A DNA stretch of 64,000 nt, taken from Todiramphus chloris collaris (taxonomy: Eukaryota > Chordata > Aves > Coraciiformes > Alcedinidae). Shown in pieces: positions 1 to 10,758 of the stretch. The stretch's first letter is position 1. Every line of letters begins with the position of its first letter. The stretch is taken from positions 15,134,774 to 15,198,773 of the forward strand of contig JANVCC010000062.1 in the NCBI GenBank assembly GCA_025345505.1, read 5' to 3'. A program made the position numbers and the translations under genes. The notes under the pieces were generated by a model. That model was not told the origin of the DNA. It saw only the letters and a program-made list of their open reading frames with translations, and did not search any database.

Positions 1-2699
1 TCCCAGCCTTGATTTTTTCCATTCCACCTAGGTGTGACTGACTACAGAGCACCTAAAACGGTGACATAAAAGGGAATTAGAGTTAGACTTATGCTTCTGC
101 AGCAGCGCAGCAACGAGCCAGTGTCCTTTTATGGAGGAAAAAGGGGGTGCAGATGTTTTCATACTGAGTGAACCCAAGAGAAAGGGTGATTCTGCAAGCC
201 CTGTTTTGTAGTGAAGCCCAAGCAAAATACTGAAGCGTCCATGTTTTAGAAGTCCTCAGATCTGAAAATCAGATTTTCAAAACCTTTCAGCTGTCATAGA
301 TAAAGCAGCACCATCCAGTGCCTGGCCTTTCAGTTTCTGGCCTCTGTTGCACCAAGTCTTTAATTCAGAAAACAGATTTCTTATTAGCATTATCTGTTAA
401 GCTAGGAGAGAAACACTGACTTTCATTGTAAAAGTTACCTTTCATTAGGACATTCATAAGTGCTACTATTCATGTATTTTTTTTCCTAGAGGACCTATCT
501 GCTGTAAACAAAGGTTTGGCAAATCTTTATAGATATATGGCATCTGAAATTTTATTTTCTTTCCAGTACCAGATCTGTCATAGCTTAATTATGAAAATAT
601 ACATACTAGCAGTGACTTGGAAAATTTCCATTATTTCAACTCATTAAAAGAAATGTAAGGAATATGACTCGGGCTTTGTTGGCCATGGTGAGAACAGTAT
701 TACCTTATTGAGTAAGTCCAACCATGGAAGAAGGGTGGTCTTCCAAGCATTTCAATCACAGCATTATTTTTTCAAAGTATAAATCAGAGAGCTTATTTGA
801 AGCCCCTCACTCAACAAGGAGAGTGCTGCTAATATGGTCAGTCAGTCTTTCTTCAGACACTCTTTTGCATCAGTTGGCAACAAGAGCATTGTTCCTGGAC
901 TTTCCCATCAAAACTGGTCAATGCTTTTCCATTACAATGCTTTGCTTTCAGCTACTCAGAGGAACTCCAACTACTGAAGCTGAAGGATTTGGGTTTTTTT
1001 CTGAGCATATGCATATTTAAACAAAAACCAAGATCAACTAAAAATAATCCAAAACTCCCTAAAAGGGCCTACTAGACAAAACTGAATTCCAACTTGCCTC
1101 CTTGTATTCTGCTAGAAAATCATTATTCTGTACGACAGAAATAGGGGTGGGCAACAGAATGAAAAAGCTGAACTAAGTTCAAACGAGTGCCTGTTTGTGA
1201 CTCATCTCTGTTCATGAATAAGGATGAACCAAGTCAATGCAAGGTTTCTGGCATTATCTCCTTATCATCAAATATGTTTGATTTCTCACATATTTGTCAT
1301 CAGTTCCTTTGGCTTGGATTGTTTTTGGCTGATAGAGATAAGCTAGACCCTTGATTTAACTCACATCTTTAGCTATCGAGCTCATTGAAAGAGCATTGTA
1401 TCATCTTTACATATAGAAGAACTTAGAGCAAAATATAAAGAGAAAAAAAGTTCCATTCAAAAGATTTCACACTTTTACTGAGAAGTAGGAATGAAAAATG
1501 GGCTCCACGTCAACCTGCAAGCCCCTTAGACTCTTGCAGACCACAGTGGACTATCAAAAGAAAAGAATCAGGGCTTCTCCAGTTAAACCCAGTTCCAGTT
1601 CTTCTGTATTCTATTACTAATACGAACTTTGTCCAACACAGGTGGGTAGGAGTCAGCAAAAGAAAAATATGCAAGATGGCAGTATGAACCTTGAGAGGGC
1701 CATGTAAGAAGCTATAATTAGCTCACAGAACATTAGTGAGAGTTACTCCTCTTGCTATTAATGTTTAAAAAAAAGGTAGGTTGATAATTATTTGGCAATA
1801 ACAAACAAACAGATCCTATCTATTCTGTACTACCAGCAAATGATCTGCATCCACTTTGCTGTGTCTGTAAGCCAAGAGGATCAGCAGACCTTTGGAGTTC
1901 ATACACATTTTTATGTATGCCTAGTAATATACACACAAACACAGACGTTAACGTACAAGGGATGATATTTGCCCAGAGCCTCGTATTTCCTAACTGAATT
2001 ATTTTGCTTTTTTAATAGTGTATCAAGCCTCTCCTGCAAAAAAAAAAAGACAATATTCACAATTTAATATGCATTTTAGACTCAAAGAAATATAATCAAA
2101 TCTGTACAAAGATTTACAGAATTAGTCAGTTTTTGTTCCCAGAAGATATGGAAAAGCCTCCGGTCTCCTTACTTTGCAGGACAGCTGGACTAATGTCACT
2201 TGCTAAAAACATTTTAGAATAAATCCAGACATTTTTAATCAAATAACTTACTATTTTTTACTGAAGACTTAGGTATTCAGCTAGTTTGACAGTTGCTTGA
2301 ATATGGTTTGAAGAATATTGGCAGTAATCATTGAATAAATTATTAGAAAACATTTTGTCTTGCATATTCCCAGCCATTTTCACCACTATTTATCAGTTCC
2401 TAGCTCTTAATGATAAAAGCCACTAAGTCCAAGGAAAAGAAAATCACTTTTACCTCAAAAAGACGAATAACCTGCAGTTTGTGTTCTAGTGTATTTTTTA
2501 AAAGTTAATTACATTTTTCCAAATATATGGACTTAAAAGCTTCTTAAAGCATGAAATAGCAGATTTAAAAACCAAACCAAAACAAAACATTTTCTTTTAA
2601 ATCAATATTTTTGCAGCTTTTATGAGACTATAATTACAAGTCTTTTTTATAAAGATGTAACAAGGATCATCTCCTAGCTAAGCTTATGCTCAACTTCAT
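1..2699. other. Non-coding AT-rich DNA
   Basis: No recognisable gene. A 98-residue open frame at 724-1020 (+) has no family motif and no persuasive splice context. A 37-bp segment near 660-700 sits between an AG and a gtgaga donor-like site, but the acceptor is weak. The rest is AT-rich sequence with short A runs. Confidence 0.6.
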
Positions 2700-2726
2700 C
2701 TACCTGTAGTACAAATGTACAGGTAG
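2700..2726. repeat. Small perfect hairpin
   Basis: Arms CTACCTGTA (2700-2708) and TACAGGTAG (2718-2726) are perfect reverse complements around a 9-nt loop. No function is evident; it may be chance in AT-rich DNA. Confidence 0.5.
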
Positions 2727-3739
2727 TACCAATTAAATAAACAACTATTTTGTTTTCAAATATGCTGCCTCTCTTCATTCCTGACCCCAGCACTTAGCAT
2801 AAGGCAATCTGAGCACGTGTAGGGGTTGCTCGCACCTATCAGCTTGAAGAACCAGAGTAGACATTTCTGGCTAATAGATACAAATAGGAGACAAAGTAAA
2901 AAAGACTGTGTTCTTTAAAAAGGACAGTTATATTTTTTTGCAGGATAATCTCATGTTATTTTGTTTCATTGACTAGCATCACAGCTCTCAGTGCCTCCAC
3001 AGAGGCAAGTTGTCACGCTGCAATTTAATCCTAAAGAACAATCAAATACAGGTTTTCAGAGCCTTTCTTTGCCTTTTTAAACAATATCTGCAAAAGCACA
3101 TTGTGGGTATAGTCTAAACAATCCCATTTTTTGAGCCAGAAGTATCCTATTGATAGTAGTTTAAATCAGTTCTTTTTGCCTGCTTGCATGAAAATTTAGA
3201 TTTTGAAATGTGTAAGAGACCTAAACAGAAAACACTGGAAGACAGAATGGGTGTTAACTCGTTCCCAATACCTGTTTCAGAATCCATTGGCTTTTTGTAG
3301 TCTTACATTTCTTTATACCAAGATTATTGGGTGCAGAGAAAACAGAAAGATCAGAGCAGACAGTTTATTTTGCTGCAAGCAAGAGCCTACCTGGGGACTT
3401 TTAAGTGCAGTAGATTAAGGAAATGTTTAGTGACTATCATGATTCAGAGCCCAGTTAAGCCCGTGAAAGCCCTAAGAAGCATTTATGGCAAACACATATT
3501 TGTTATTGTTTCTGTTTTTCAATGAAATCTTGGGTCAGATAAGTGTCTTATTTTCACAAGAGTCAGACCTTTTTGTCTATTTCTTAGTGCCCTTTGACTC
3601 AGAGATGGAACTGAATAAGTTCCTTAGGTCTCAAAAGCATTAAGTCTCCAATTTTTCATCAGGAGCTTTTACTGCAGATCTTTTTTCAGTCCCATTATTT
3701 TTAGTGCGTTTCCACAGAGGAATAGCAGTTCAGGCTCTC
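2727..3739. other. Non-coding AT-rich DNA
   Basis: Two overlapping short open frames (3203-3418 and 3331-3525, +) show no recognisable protein features. Nothing else is seen. Confidence 0.5.
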
Positions 3740-4300
3740 AGCTGGCCCTTATACTGCAGCAGCGTAGGCCAGCAAAAAGCTAATACAAGCTGAAGTCACG
3801 ATCCAAGCAGTCAATGCTGGCAAAGGGAATACTCAGCTGAGGGTTACAAGATCCATCTTGCAAGATGGAGGTCTCAAACATGGAAGGATGAAACAGAAAT
3901 AGGGTGGCTGTTTGTCAGCAGAAACAAGCTGGGACAGGGGGCAGGACACAGGGATACGTATCCAAGAGTCAGGATTAAGAACCAAGGCTGGAGCAGACAG
4001 AAACCAGTGTTAGGATCTCAGACCAGAGCTATGCCTAAGTGCCTGATGGGGAAACCTGGCTGATGGGAAAACCAGCCCCCAAGATTTCCAGGCAGTATCT
4101 AAATGTCTGGAGGATAGACCATTGCCAGGCCATTTGACTGTTTGGAGTGACAGTGATTAGGTGCCCAAGTATCTGAGTAAAGTTTGGAATGGATTTGATG
4201 CCAGAATTGCTCAAGGCTGGAGCACAAGGGGACTTGATGATAGTCCTGTCAGTGAGACAGGTTCATGGTATGTGCACATGTATACAAAGAGGTATGTCTA
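3740..4300. other. GC-richer block, possible ancient repeat relic
   Basis: This stretch is clearly richer in G and purines than its neighbours and contains CAAGGCTGGAGCA twice (near 3982 and 4213), as well as several CAG/GGC-rich phrases. No long open frame crosses it. It could be a decayed transposable element or conserved non-coding DNA; I do not recognise a family. It also holds an 18-bp palindrome at 3852-3869. Confidence 0.3.
3852..3869. repeat. 18-bp perfect palindrome
   Basis: TCCATCTTGCAAGATGGA reads the same on both strands. Each half carries a YY1-like CCATCTT/AAGATGG core and the centre is TTGCAA, a C/EBP-like core. It may be a paired protein-binding site or chance. Confidence 0.5.
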
Positions 4301-5176
4301 ATAGCTCACAGGAAAACAGACGTCTTTCACTTTGGGCTTGAAGGACAGAGCATAAACATTTCCAGTAAGCTAGCAAAACCCATTCAACAGGTGAGGATTT
4401 TGAGATAAATACGGAATGCTGTCTCTGAGATACTCAGATGAATAAAAAGTGCCTGAATTAAATATATATATATTCTAAATTTGTCTAGCATCAATGTTGT
4501 ATACGTTTTGAAGTTCATCATCACATTAGAAAGAGTACATTCAACATGTGGAATTTTTTAAAGATGCCACTCCTCAAAACAACTCAGGATAACTTTTCTT
4601 TCCTAATACTCAGTACAGGTTAATCAGATTACATGTACTCTCTGTACTAGAATAGAATTTACTCCCCTTTACTTTTGTGTGTGATCTGAATCCCAAGAAC
4701 ACCATATAGTCTAGGAGAAGCACAGGGTACATACAAAGATCTGCTTTAAACAAAAAAACAAAAACAAAAACAAAAAACAAACCCATAAAGCAAGATTTTT
4801 ATCTTTTCTGTATCTCTCCAAGCTTACATTGTAAGTCTTATACTGTATAACATATCACTTCAAAATATGTTTTAAAAAGTTAAAATTAACCATTTGAATA
4901 AACTGTCTTTTGAGCTGAAGACTTTTTAATGGTAGAGTCTTTAACATCTAAATTAGCTGTTCTTATTAGATGTGCACAAAGTCATTACAACCTAAGAAGT
5001 GCTTTGTGATAATAGGAAATGAATTCGTGGCTTCATTCTAGATCTTCACAGGCTCACTCCTGTCATTGTGACTGCAATTAGCTGCCACTCATGTTGGTAG
5101 GGTGGGTATGAAAGTCAAAGAATGAAAGTAAACATATTGCTAAAGAAGACTGGGCAAGTGGCATTGCCTACAGAGA
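4301..5176. other. Non-coding DNA with simple repeats
   Basis: Contains a short (AT)n run near 4462-4472 and an A/C-only stretch of CAAAAA-type repeats at 4748-4782. No gene-like features. Confidence 0.6.
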
Positions 5177-5407
5177 TCCTGTAGCTGTTGTGGGAACAAT
5201 AGGTGTCAGTGAGACAAGGAGAATGACTTCTGTGAAGCTTCATTCTCTTTTGGATGGGTGGGAGCAGGCTGGGCTGGCTTTTGCTTCTTCATAGTCATTC
5301 CAATCTGTGTGCTCATCTGTTCACAGGCTGCTCTGTGGAGTAATGCTGGCAGTTCCAGATGTTCCGTTTGTTTTACCATTAAAACAATGTGGTCCTGTAG
5401 CTGTTGT
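5177..5407. mobile_element. 201-bp segment between 15-bp direct repeats
   Basis: The 15-mer TCCTGTAGCTGTTGT occurs at 5177-5191 and again, identical, at 5393-5407. The repeats flank 201 bp and look like a target-site duplication around an insertion. On the minus strand the segment is open for about 60 codons and ends in TGA at 5206. The frame includes LLHRAACEQMSTQIG and a P/Q/K-rich tail. There is no poly(A) tail and I do not recognise the source. Alternatives are a chance repeat, a partial retrocopy or a terminal exon of an unknown gene. Confidence 0.35.
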
Positions 5408-6229
5408 AGTGGGGAATTTTCACAAATAAAAAAGTATATGCTATTTGAAAAATTTATTACTGAATATAGCACTGTTCATGAGTACCAGCCACATATTTGC
5501 TGAATTTTAATTTAGTCATGGAGATTGTGGTTTTGGGCTCCATTAGGTATATAAAGAAATTATATTAACATAAATAAGTTTATCTAACGTGTTTTAATCT
5601 AGATGCTTAACTGTGGTTAATTTTGTGTAATGCTGGTCACATGAAACAATCATTCCAGGGAACAAAGTTTGTTCCCACGGTCACTTTCTAGCACTGTTGT
5701 GATATAACTGAGAGTCTCAGGAGCCTCCACAGGACAAGCACAGCTCAGTTTCATCTCTAGCTTGCAAATAAGGCTGTCAAGAATTGCCATAGCCAACAGT
5801 AACACAAAGTGCTTTTAAAACTTGACCACATTTTTCCACACCTGCTGTGCAACCACGGTCACAAGGATGAAGATATTATCAAAAGATCACAGGAAATTCA
5901 TGGGAAGGCTATCACTGCCACAGTTCATGTAGGTAATTAAGCTTGAGTACACCATCTTTATTTATTTAACTGCTAAATTCACGTTCATGAAGATCTACCA
6001 TACAATATATACAGTCAGTTACTAGAAGCTTATCGGATTCATCAGTGTTAAAGGTATTTAACCTTTTGTCTGCCCCCATACCTTGTCACACCCACCAAGA
6101 GAAGTTACCACCCAGAAACATGGTGCCCAATTCTGCTTTCTTACAGAAATGTCAAGAGTTTCCAAAAGTAAAATCCAGATTATATGCCTTAGTTTTAAAT
6201 CTCTTATGTTTTTTTCTAATGTTCTACAG
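5408..6229. other. Non-coding DNA upstream of an exon candidate
   Basis: AT-rich with no recognised element. Its last bases form the polypyrimidine tract and branch-like CTAAT before the acceptor at 6228-6229. Confidence 0.5.
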
Positions 6230-6337
6230 GAAGGATGAGGAAGCTGATCTTAAGTTGTCTGGGAATTCCAAACACGAAGGAAAGGTTACATTAGATACTC
6301 GGGCTGAAAAGAGGTTCTACTGAAATCAACACGAGAT
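6230..6337 (+). CDS. Candidate exon of unknown plus-strand transcript
   Basis: A strong acceptor (T-rich tract, CTAAT, then CTACAG) precedes 108 bp that end in a consensus donor GTAAGTAT. Three CpGs in 108 bp are unusual for this region. One frame is open from the acceptor, with a charged segment including DEEADLKLSGNSKHEGK, until TGA at 6321-6323. The other two frames contain stops. With the stop only 14 bp before the donor, this could be the last coding exon of a protein whose 3'UTR is spliced, or an exon of a non-coding RNA. No partner exon was identified, and no family is recognised. Confidence 0.33.
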
Positions 6338-6844
6338 GTAAGTATAGCTTTAATATATTTTCCTTGGGAGTGTCACCAATGGAACCTTACATAGCCTCCC
6401 CAAATCCTTGTGAATTTAAGTGAGATTATCCAGAATTCTTGAAGAATCTTAAGAGCCTGATGTAAGAGAAGGCAAAAGAGAAATTCTGAACATGATTTTC
6501 CACTGATTTTGAGTTGGGGGTTCATGGTCACATACTACTGATGATGGTGGACCACTACCAATTTCATTTTCAGCCAAGCCTCTGCACTTCAACAGATATA
6601 TACAATTGCAGGAGATCTATGTGTGCCCCTAAAGCAGCTAGGCCATGTGTTCACTTTGCTACCTTCACTTAGAAATCACATCAGAAGGCATAAAGGCAAC
6701 CATGGGTGTGGAGATTGTAACAGGCACACACAAGGATTTCCAGTGAACAGGGTTGTGTCTGCAAAACATTTGAGACATCATAAGAAAGGTGATCGAAATA
6801 GTAATCTTAAAAAAATATTAAATAGAATGTTTTTGAAAGGCTAA
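6338..6844. other. Non-coding DNA with a zinc-finger-like frame
   Basis: The frame at 6623-6844 (+) contains FTLLPSLRNHIRRH, which fits F-x5-L-x2-H-x3-H, the C-terminal half of a C2H2 finger. The upstream cysteine pair is missing and the linker does not match, so it is more likely chance than a decayed finger. Confidence 0.3.
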
Positions 6845-7231
6845 GAGGCCTGGGACAGTTTAGACTGGGCAAGAGAAGTCTGAGAGGGGATCTTATGAAC
6901 GTTTACAAACATCTGCTGGATGGGTGTCAAGCAGAAGGGGCTGGTCTCTTGTTATCAGCGCCCTGGGATAGGATGGGGGGCAAGAGTCACAAACTGGAAC
7001 ACAGAAAGTTCCACATCAACATGAGGAAAAACTTCTTTACTGTGACAGTACCAGATCCTGGAAGAGGCTGCCCAGAGAGGTTGTGGAGTCTCCTTCTCTG
7101 GAGACTTTTCAACCCCCCTGGATCTGTTCCTGTGTGGACTGCCCTGGGTGACCCTGCTCTGGCATTGGGGGGGGGGTTGGACTCGATCTCCAGAGGTCCC
7201 TTCCAACCCCTACCATTCAGTGATTCTATGA
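6845..7231 (+). mobile_element. CR1 LINE, 3'-end fragment
   Basis: This is the 3' part of a chicken-repeat-1 non-LTR retrotransposon, the dominant LINE of birds. Diagnostic phrases appear in order: GGGACAGTTTAGACTGGGC, ACTGGAACACAGAAAGTTCC, GAGGAAAAACTTCTTTACTG, GCTGCCCAGAGAGGTTGTGG, GGTCCCTTCCAACCCCTACC and the terminal ATTCAGTGATTCTATGA. CR1 copies are usually 5'-truncated and lack a poly(A) tail, as here. A G9 run interrupts it near 7168. The 189-residue open frame over it (6895-7464) is not a protein gene. The copy is moderately diverged and inactive. Confidence 0.95.
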
Positions 7232-7671
7232 AACACAAAGCAATTTTGGGGAAGATTCAGCTCACACAGTATAAGCCAAGATCACAAATAAATATTCGTA
7301 ATGGGCTGGAGTGTGCTCCATTACTCATGTGGGTGGGTGGGCATGTGTTCATAACACATCTGCAGCCACAAGTAAACACCAAAACAGTGCAGAGCTGCAC
7401 AGCCCAGGTCTATGCAGTCAGAAGCAGCGATGGTACCGCAAGGGAGACACGTGCCACACAGTGACTATGCCATGCCGATAAGCACACAGAAAAAGGAAAA
7501 GATGATTTGTGGGAACAGAACTGGGTGAGATCTTCAGCTGCTGTAAATGATCACCACCTTGTTTAGGTGAAGGCAATCAAAGATCTTGTTCTTTTCGTAG
7601 ATAGGGTGTGTTATTTTATAAATGATGTTTTAAAAAGGCAACGTAGCTACTCCAAAAATTATGCAAGTGCA
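7232..7671. other. Non-coding DNA
   Basis: No gene or repeat is recognised between the CR1 tail and the T/G-only tract. Confidence 0.5.
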
Positions 7672-7760
7672 TGTTTTTTTTTCTGTGGTTGTTTTTTTGT
7701 TGGGTTTTTTGTTTGGTTGGGGTTGTTTTTGTTTTTGTGGTTTTTTTTTTTTTATTTATT
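7672..7760. repeat. T/G-only low-complexity tract
   Basis: Almost 90 bp built nearly entirely from T and G on the plus strand (TTTTTG, TTGG and GGGTTTTTT words), closing with TTTATTTATT. It is one of several such tracts in the window, in both orientations. Confidence 0.85.
7751..7760 (-). promoter_or_regulatory. Tandem poly(A) signals (AATAAATAAA, minus strand)
   Basis: On the minus strand this reads AATAAATAAA, two overlapping canonical polyadenylation hexamers. It lies about 155 nt past the stop codon of the candidate terminal exon (7913), a reasonable 3'UTR length. A-rich low complexity could create it by chance. Confidence 0.35.
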
Positions 7761-7912
7761 TACATTTCGGTAGTGGTTTTGTTTAGGTGTAGGGCCTGGC
7801 CAGAGATCACAGGATTTAAATATGAGTTTCACCACTAAAATCAATGACAAAAAAAATCCAAAAACAAAACAGGGTTTTAAACCAGTATGTTTATACATAC
7901 AAAAAAGAAGCT

Positions 7913-7991
7913 TCAGTTCTTACTATAGGAGCTAAAGTCCTTAAAGTACATCATCCTGCATTTTTCATTGAATCGCTTTCTTGGGACTAAT
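7913..7991 (-). CDS. Candidate terminal coding exon, unknown protein
   Basis: On the minus strand a pyrimidine-rich stretch ending TTCAATATACAG forms a good acceptor at 7992-7993. The frame takes one nucleotide to finish a split codon, then runs 25 codons (VPRKRFNEKCRMMYFKDF is included) to TGA at 7913-7915. The start phase matches the end phase of the exon at 8220-8304, giving an intron of 228 bp, and AATAAA lies downstream at 7751-7760. The tail is basic and has no recognised domain. The 3'UTR would run to about 7740. I infer it is the end of a spliced minus-strand gene; the protein is not recognised. Confidence 0.38.
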
Positions 7992-8219
7992 CTGTATATT
8001 GAAGAGGCAATAGTGAAAATCACAAAAATAAATGTAAACAAGCAATCAAACAGAACTTTTATTCCTAGATTTTGCAGAACTTTATAATTTCTCAAAGAAT
8101 TTACAGTAAGAAATTTACAGTAAATATAACACATAACCAGTAAAAAGGCAGAGTCAACTTTTTATTTGGCTTTGAGTAAAAAACCAATTAATAGTCCAGT
8201 CAGTTATTACAGGTCTTAC

Positions 8220-8304
8220 CTGAGAGATAAGAAGTTCTCCTCATTCTCCAAAGCTCTACTTACAGAGTCAATCCTGGAGAACAACTCAGTTATATTTGTT
8301 CTCT
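8220..8304 (-). CDS. Candidate internal exon, helical segment
   Basis: The minus-strand acceptor (GCCTTTTTCATAG) and donor (CTCAG|GTAAGA) are both close to consensus around 85 bp. Only one frame is open; it includes ITELFSRIDSVSRALENEE, a heptad-like amphipathic helix that could be coiled coil. The exon enters with two nucleotides of a split codon and leaves with two, so it joins in phase to 7913-7991 downstream and to the candidate at 10585-10642 upstream. A second donor-like GTAAGT lies inside at an ACTCT|GTAAGT site, so alternative splicing is possible. No protein family is recognised. Confidence 0.4.
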
Positions 8305-8340
8305 CTATGAAAAAGGCAAGTGATATAAAAAAGATTTAAA

Positions 8341-8367
8341 ATATATATATTTTTATATATATATATA
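8341..8367. repeat. (AT)n microsatellite
   Basis: Imperfect AT dinucleotide run interrupted by TTTT. Confidence 0.9.
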
Positions 8368-10584
8368 AGCACAGCCAGCTCTCAGACACAAAGTCATCAT
8401 GGTTTTCTGCAGAGTATGAGAAACTTCTCAGGAAAACTACAAACATATGTACATACTGCAAACAGACATCCTGCATTTAATTTTGGACTCCAAACCATTA
8501 TGTAAGTGGACCACACACTCTACATAGCTCTGATTTATATTCACAAGCACGGAGAAAACTAAACCACTTTTAACTATAAAAATTGCTTTAGAAAAGATCT
8601 TATTAGGAATGTACACATACGGCGATTGTTTTAGAAGTACCAAAGATAGCAAAAGCACTCAATAGCCTTCAAATATATACACTGCAAGTACCATTTCTTT
8701 CTTCTCACTCCCTTCAGAGGCTTTCCTTAAACAATAAAAATATTCCCTCTGCATTTACTTCCCCAAATTAACATATCCTAATTTTGAAAAATATTCTCCA
8801 TTTTGCACTGTGTTCACACACACAGACAGATGAATTTGGGAGCTTTCTGTTTCTTTTAGTGCCCACGCAAACATAGCGCAGTACGCTATGGGCAAGGTAG
8901 AAGTAAAGATTCTCATTCCTCCGAGCCCCACCACACCAGTTTAGCACACTGGAGAAAAAGATCATTATTTAAGTTTCCCTCTTGCAAACACTCACACTTC
9001 TCAGAGAGAAAGAAAACACTGGGAAAAAAAACTATTGTTAGTAAACCAAAGTGGAATATAAGTCTGAACTGTAATTTGAAGTAAAGAATACAAGGGGATT
9101 CAGAAATCAGTCTATTCTAACTCCTCCTGTCAACTCCTCTCACCTCGCTGCAGCAGATGCAATGCAGCCCATGCAGCTTTCACCCAGTAACTCCCACTAG
9201 CCTGGCAATACACCCAGAGAGTCTTACCACACTCAAGTGCCAGACAGAAAAAAATACCACCAAAGCATATATCTCTTTATAGACGGAGTGCCAAACCCAG
9301 AGTAGCAGTGCTGATGTCTTGATTTCTACCTGCTTAGGAATGTACAATTTCCCCCAATTTATATTGTACTTTATACTAGATCCCTTTGAAAGCAAAGATT
9401 ATTCCTCTTTTGCGTTTAAAATCTGTACATGTTAATACAGGCAAAAGCTTTTTCAGTTCCAGTCCCGTAAGTAAATTCACATATTCCATAGGAGGAGTTA
9501 GGCAGTCCCCGTATTTTCAGTCTTCTCTTTATTTTGCATATTTCCTCAGTTTTGTGCTCAGTACATTGATGCATTTTTTGCAAACTTTGTTTTAAACAGA
9601 CTTACCCTAAACCCTTTCTCCTCTGAGCTGTACAACTTCCAGACTCTTTGTTCTTGTGATTATTAACATATTAGCTCCTCAATCAACAGAGAATTTTCCT
9701 TGGAGAATTAGAATTTCAAATGTAGAAACCAAGCAGAAAACTTTTGCTTTGGCATAAACTTTTCAAGATTTCTCTACGTTTCATCAAGTACATGGAAAGG
9801 CTTTGCAGGACATCTGTAACTTCCCCAGCGTGCAGTATGCTACTGTTCTGAATGCCAGGTACACATCTTTCATGAGAAGACTTAATATTAGCATTGATCC
9901 CATGGCTTTTCCAGCTGATATTGTCTTTCCTCTTTGCTCGCAAGTTTGCAACATCTCTCTCACATTCTGGCATTTTCATTTCATACTTCACAGTTTTATT
10001 AGCACTTTGAAGCTTTAAAAGATTGCTCATTTATTTGCTCTATCTAGATGCCACAACACTTTGAATACACCATATAAAGATGTAGAACTAGATAGTGATG
10101 GAGTACGGTGCAACACAGATAATTATCCTGAAAGAATTCCAGAAACTAATCTAGTGTAATTGCCCTTTGGTAAGCAGCAACACCAGCAGTCCTGCCAGAC
10201 TGTGGATTCATTCTAACAATTTGCACACTGGATTACGTGTTCAAAGATCAGCCATTCTGATACTAATACACAAGATAGAATGCCGGGTGATGACAAAAGT
10301 TCCATCAAGTATACGTGTAATTGTTCTTTAAGATATTTCTCTTATATAAGCTCTATACAAATACACTTTTGTGTAAGTACAAGCAAGAATGGTTGCAGGT
10401 TTCCACTGCTAGGGTGGGTCCACTTCACTCCTAGGGTGACTGGCTAAAGTCCTACGACACCTATTTCAAAATATTTTTCCAATGTACCATAAACAGAACT
10501 TAGCAAAACACCAGGTGTTGGTCCAGCTTACAAAAAGCATCCTACTGTTTCCCATAACACTGGTGAGAAAGGCAGGATTCTCAC
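8368..10584. other. Non-coding DNA, probable intron
   Basis: Would be intronic if the minus-strand exon series is real. A 104-residue minus frame at 9716-10030 looks peptide-like but lacks a good donor, and its best phase gives a stop at the next junction. Nothing else is recognised. Confidence 0.4.
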
Positions 10585-10642
10585 CGAATATTGTGAGAAC
10601 CTGAGAAAATCCCTCTGCTAGCAGCTTTTCAGCATCCACAGT
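10585..10642 (-). CDS. Low-confidence exon candidate
   Basis: 58 bp on the minus strand end in a good donor (ATTCG|GTGAGA). The open frame, DAEKLLAEGFSQVLTIF, is amphipathic and joins in phase to the exon at 8220-8304. The acceptor (GACCTTAG) is weak because the upstream minus-strand sequence is purine-rich. The frame stays open past the donor to about 10545, which is consistent with coding DNA but not proof of it. Unrecognised protein. Confidence 0.22.
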
Positions 10643-10671
10643 CTAAGGTCACTAAAGATCCCCAAGATCTG

Positions 10672-10758
10672 CTCTCTCCTTTTCTCACTATCTTTCTTCA
10701 AGCCAGCCTTTCCTTCACCTCTGTCTCTTCTCCCTCTCTGTATCTCTTCTCCCTTTAG
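10672..10758 (+). promoter_or_regulatory. Long polypyrimidine tract ending in AG
   Basis: About 85 bp of nearly pure C/T on the plus strand finishing CTCTTCTCCCTTTAG. This is an ideal 3' splice acceptor and also a potential triplex (H-DNA) sequence. Downstream, GCAGCCATCACAGTAGG leads within 11 codons to TAA, so any plus-strand exon here would be terminal or non-coding. Confidence 0.4.

Noticed and set aside
6623-6844. C2H2 zinc-finger-like frame
   Set aside because: F-x5-L-x2-H-x3-H fits, but the cysteine pair and a TGEKP-type linker are absent and no second finger follows.
6895-7464. Longest open frame in the window (189 codons, plus)
   Set aside because: It lies over the CR1 3' end, which is non-coding in CR1, and runs past it; the frame is chance.
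9716-10030. 104-codon minus frame with protein-like composition
   Set aside because: No strong donor. The one in-phase donor would create a stop codon when joined to 8220-8304.
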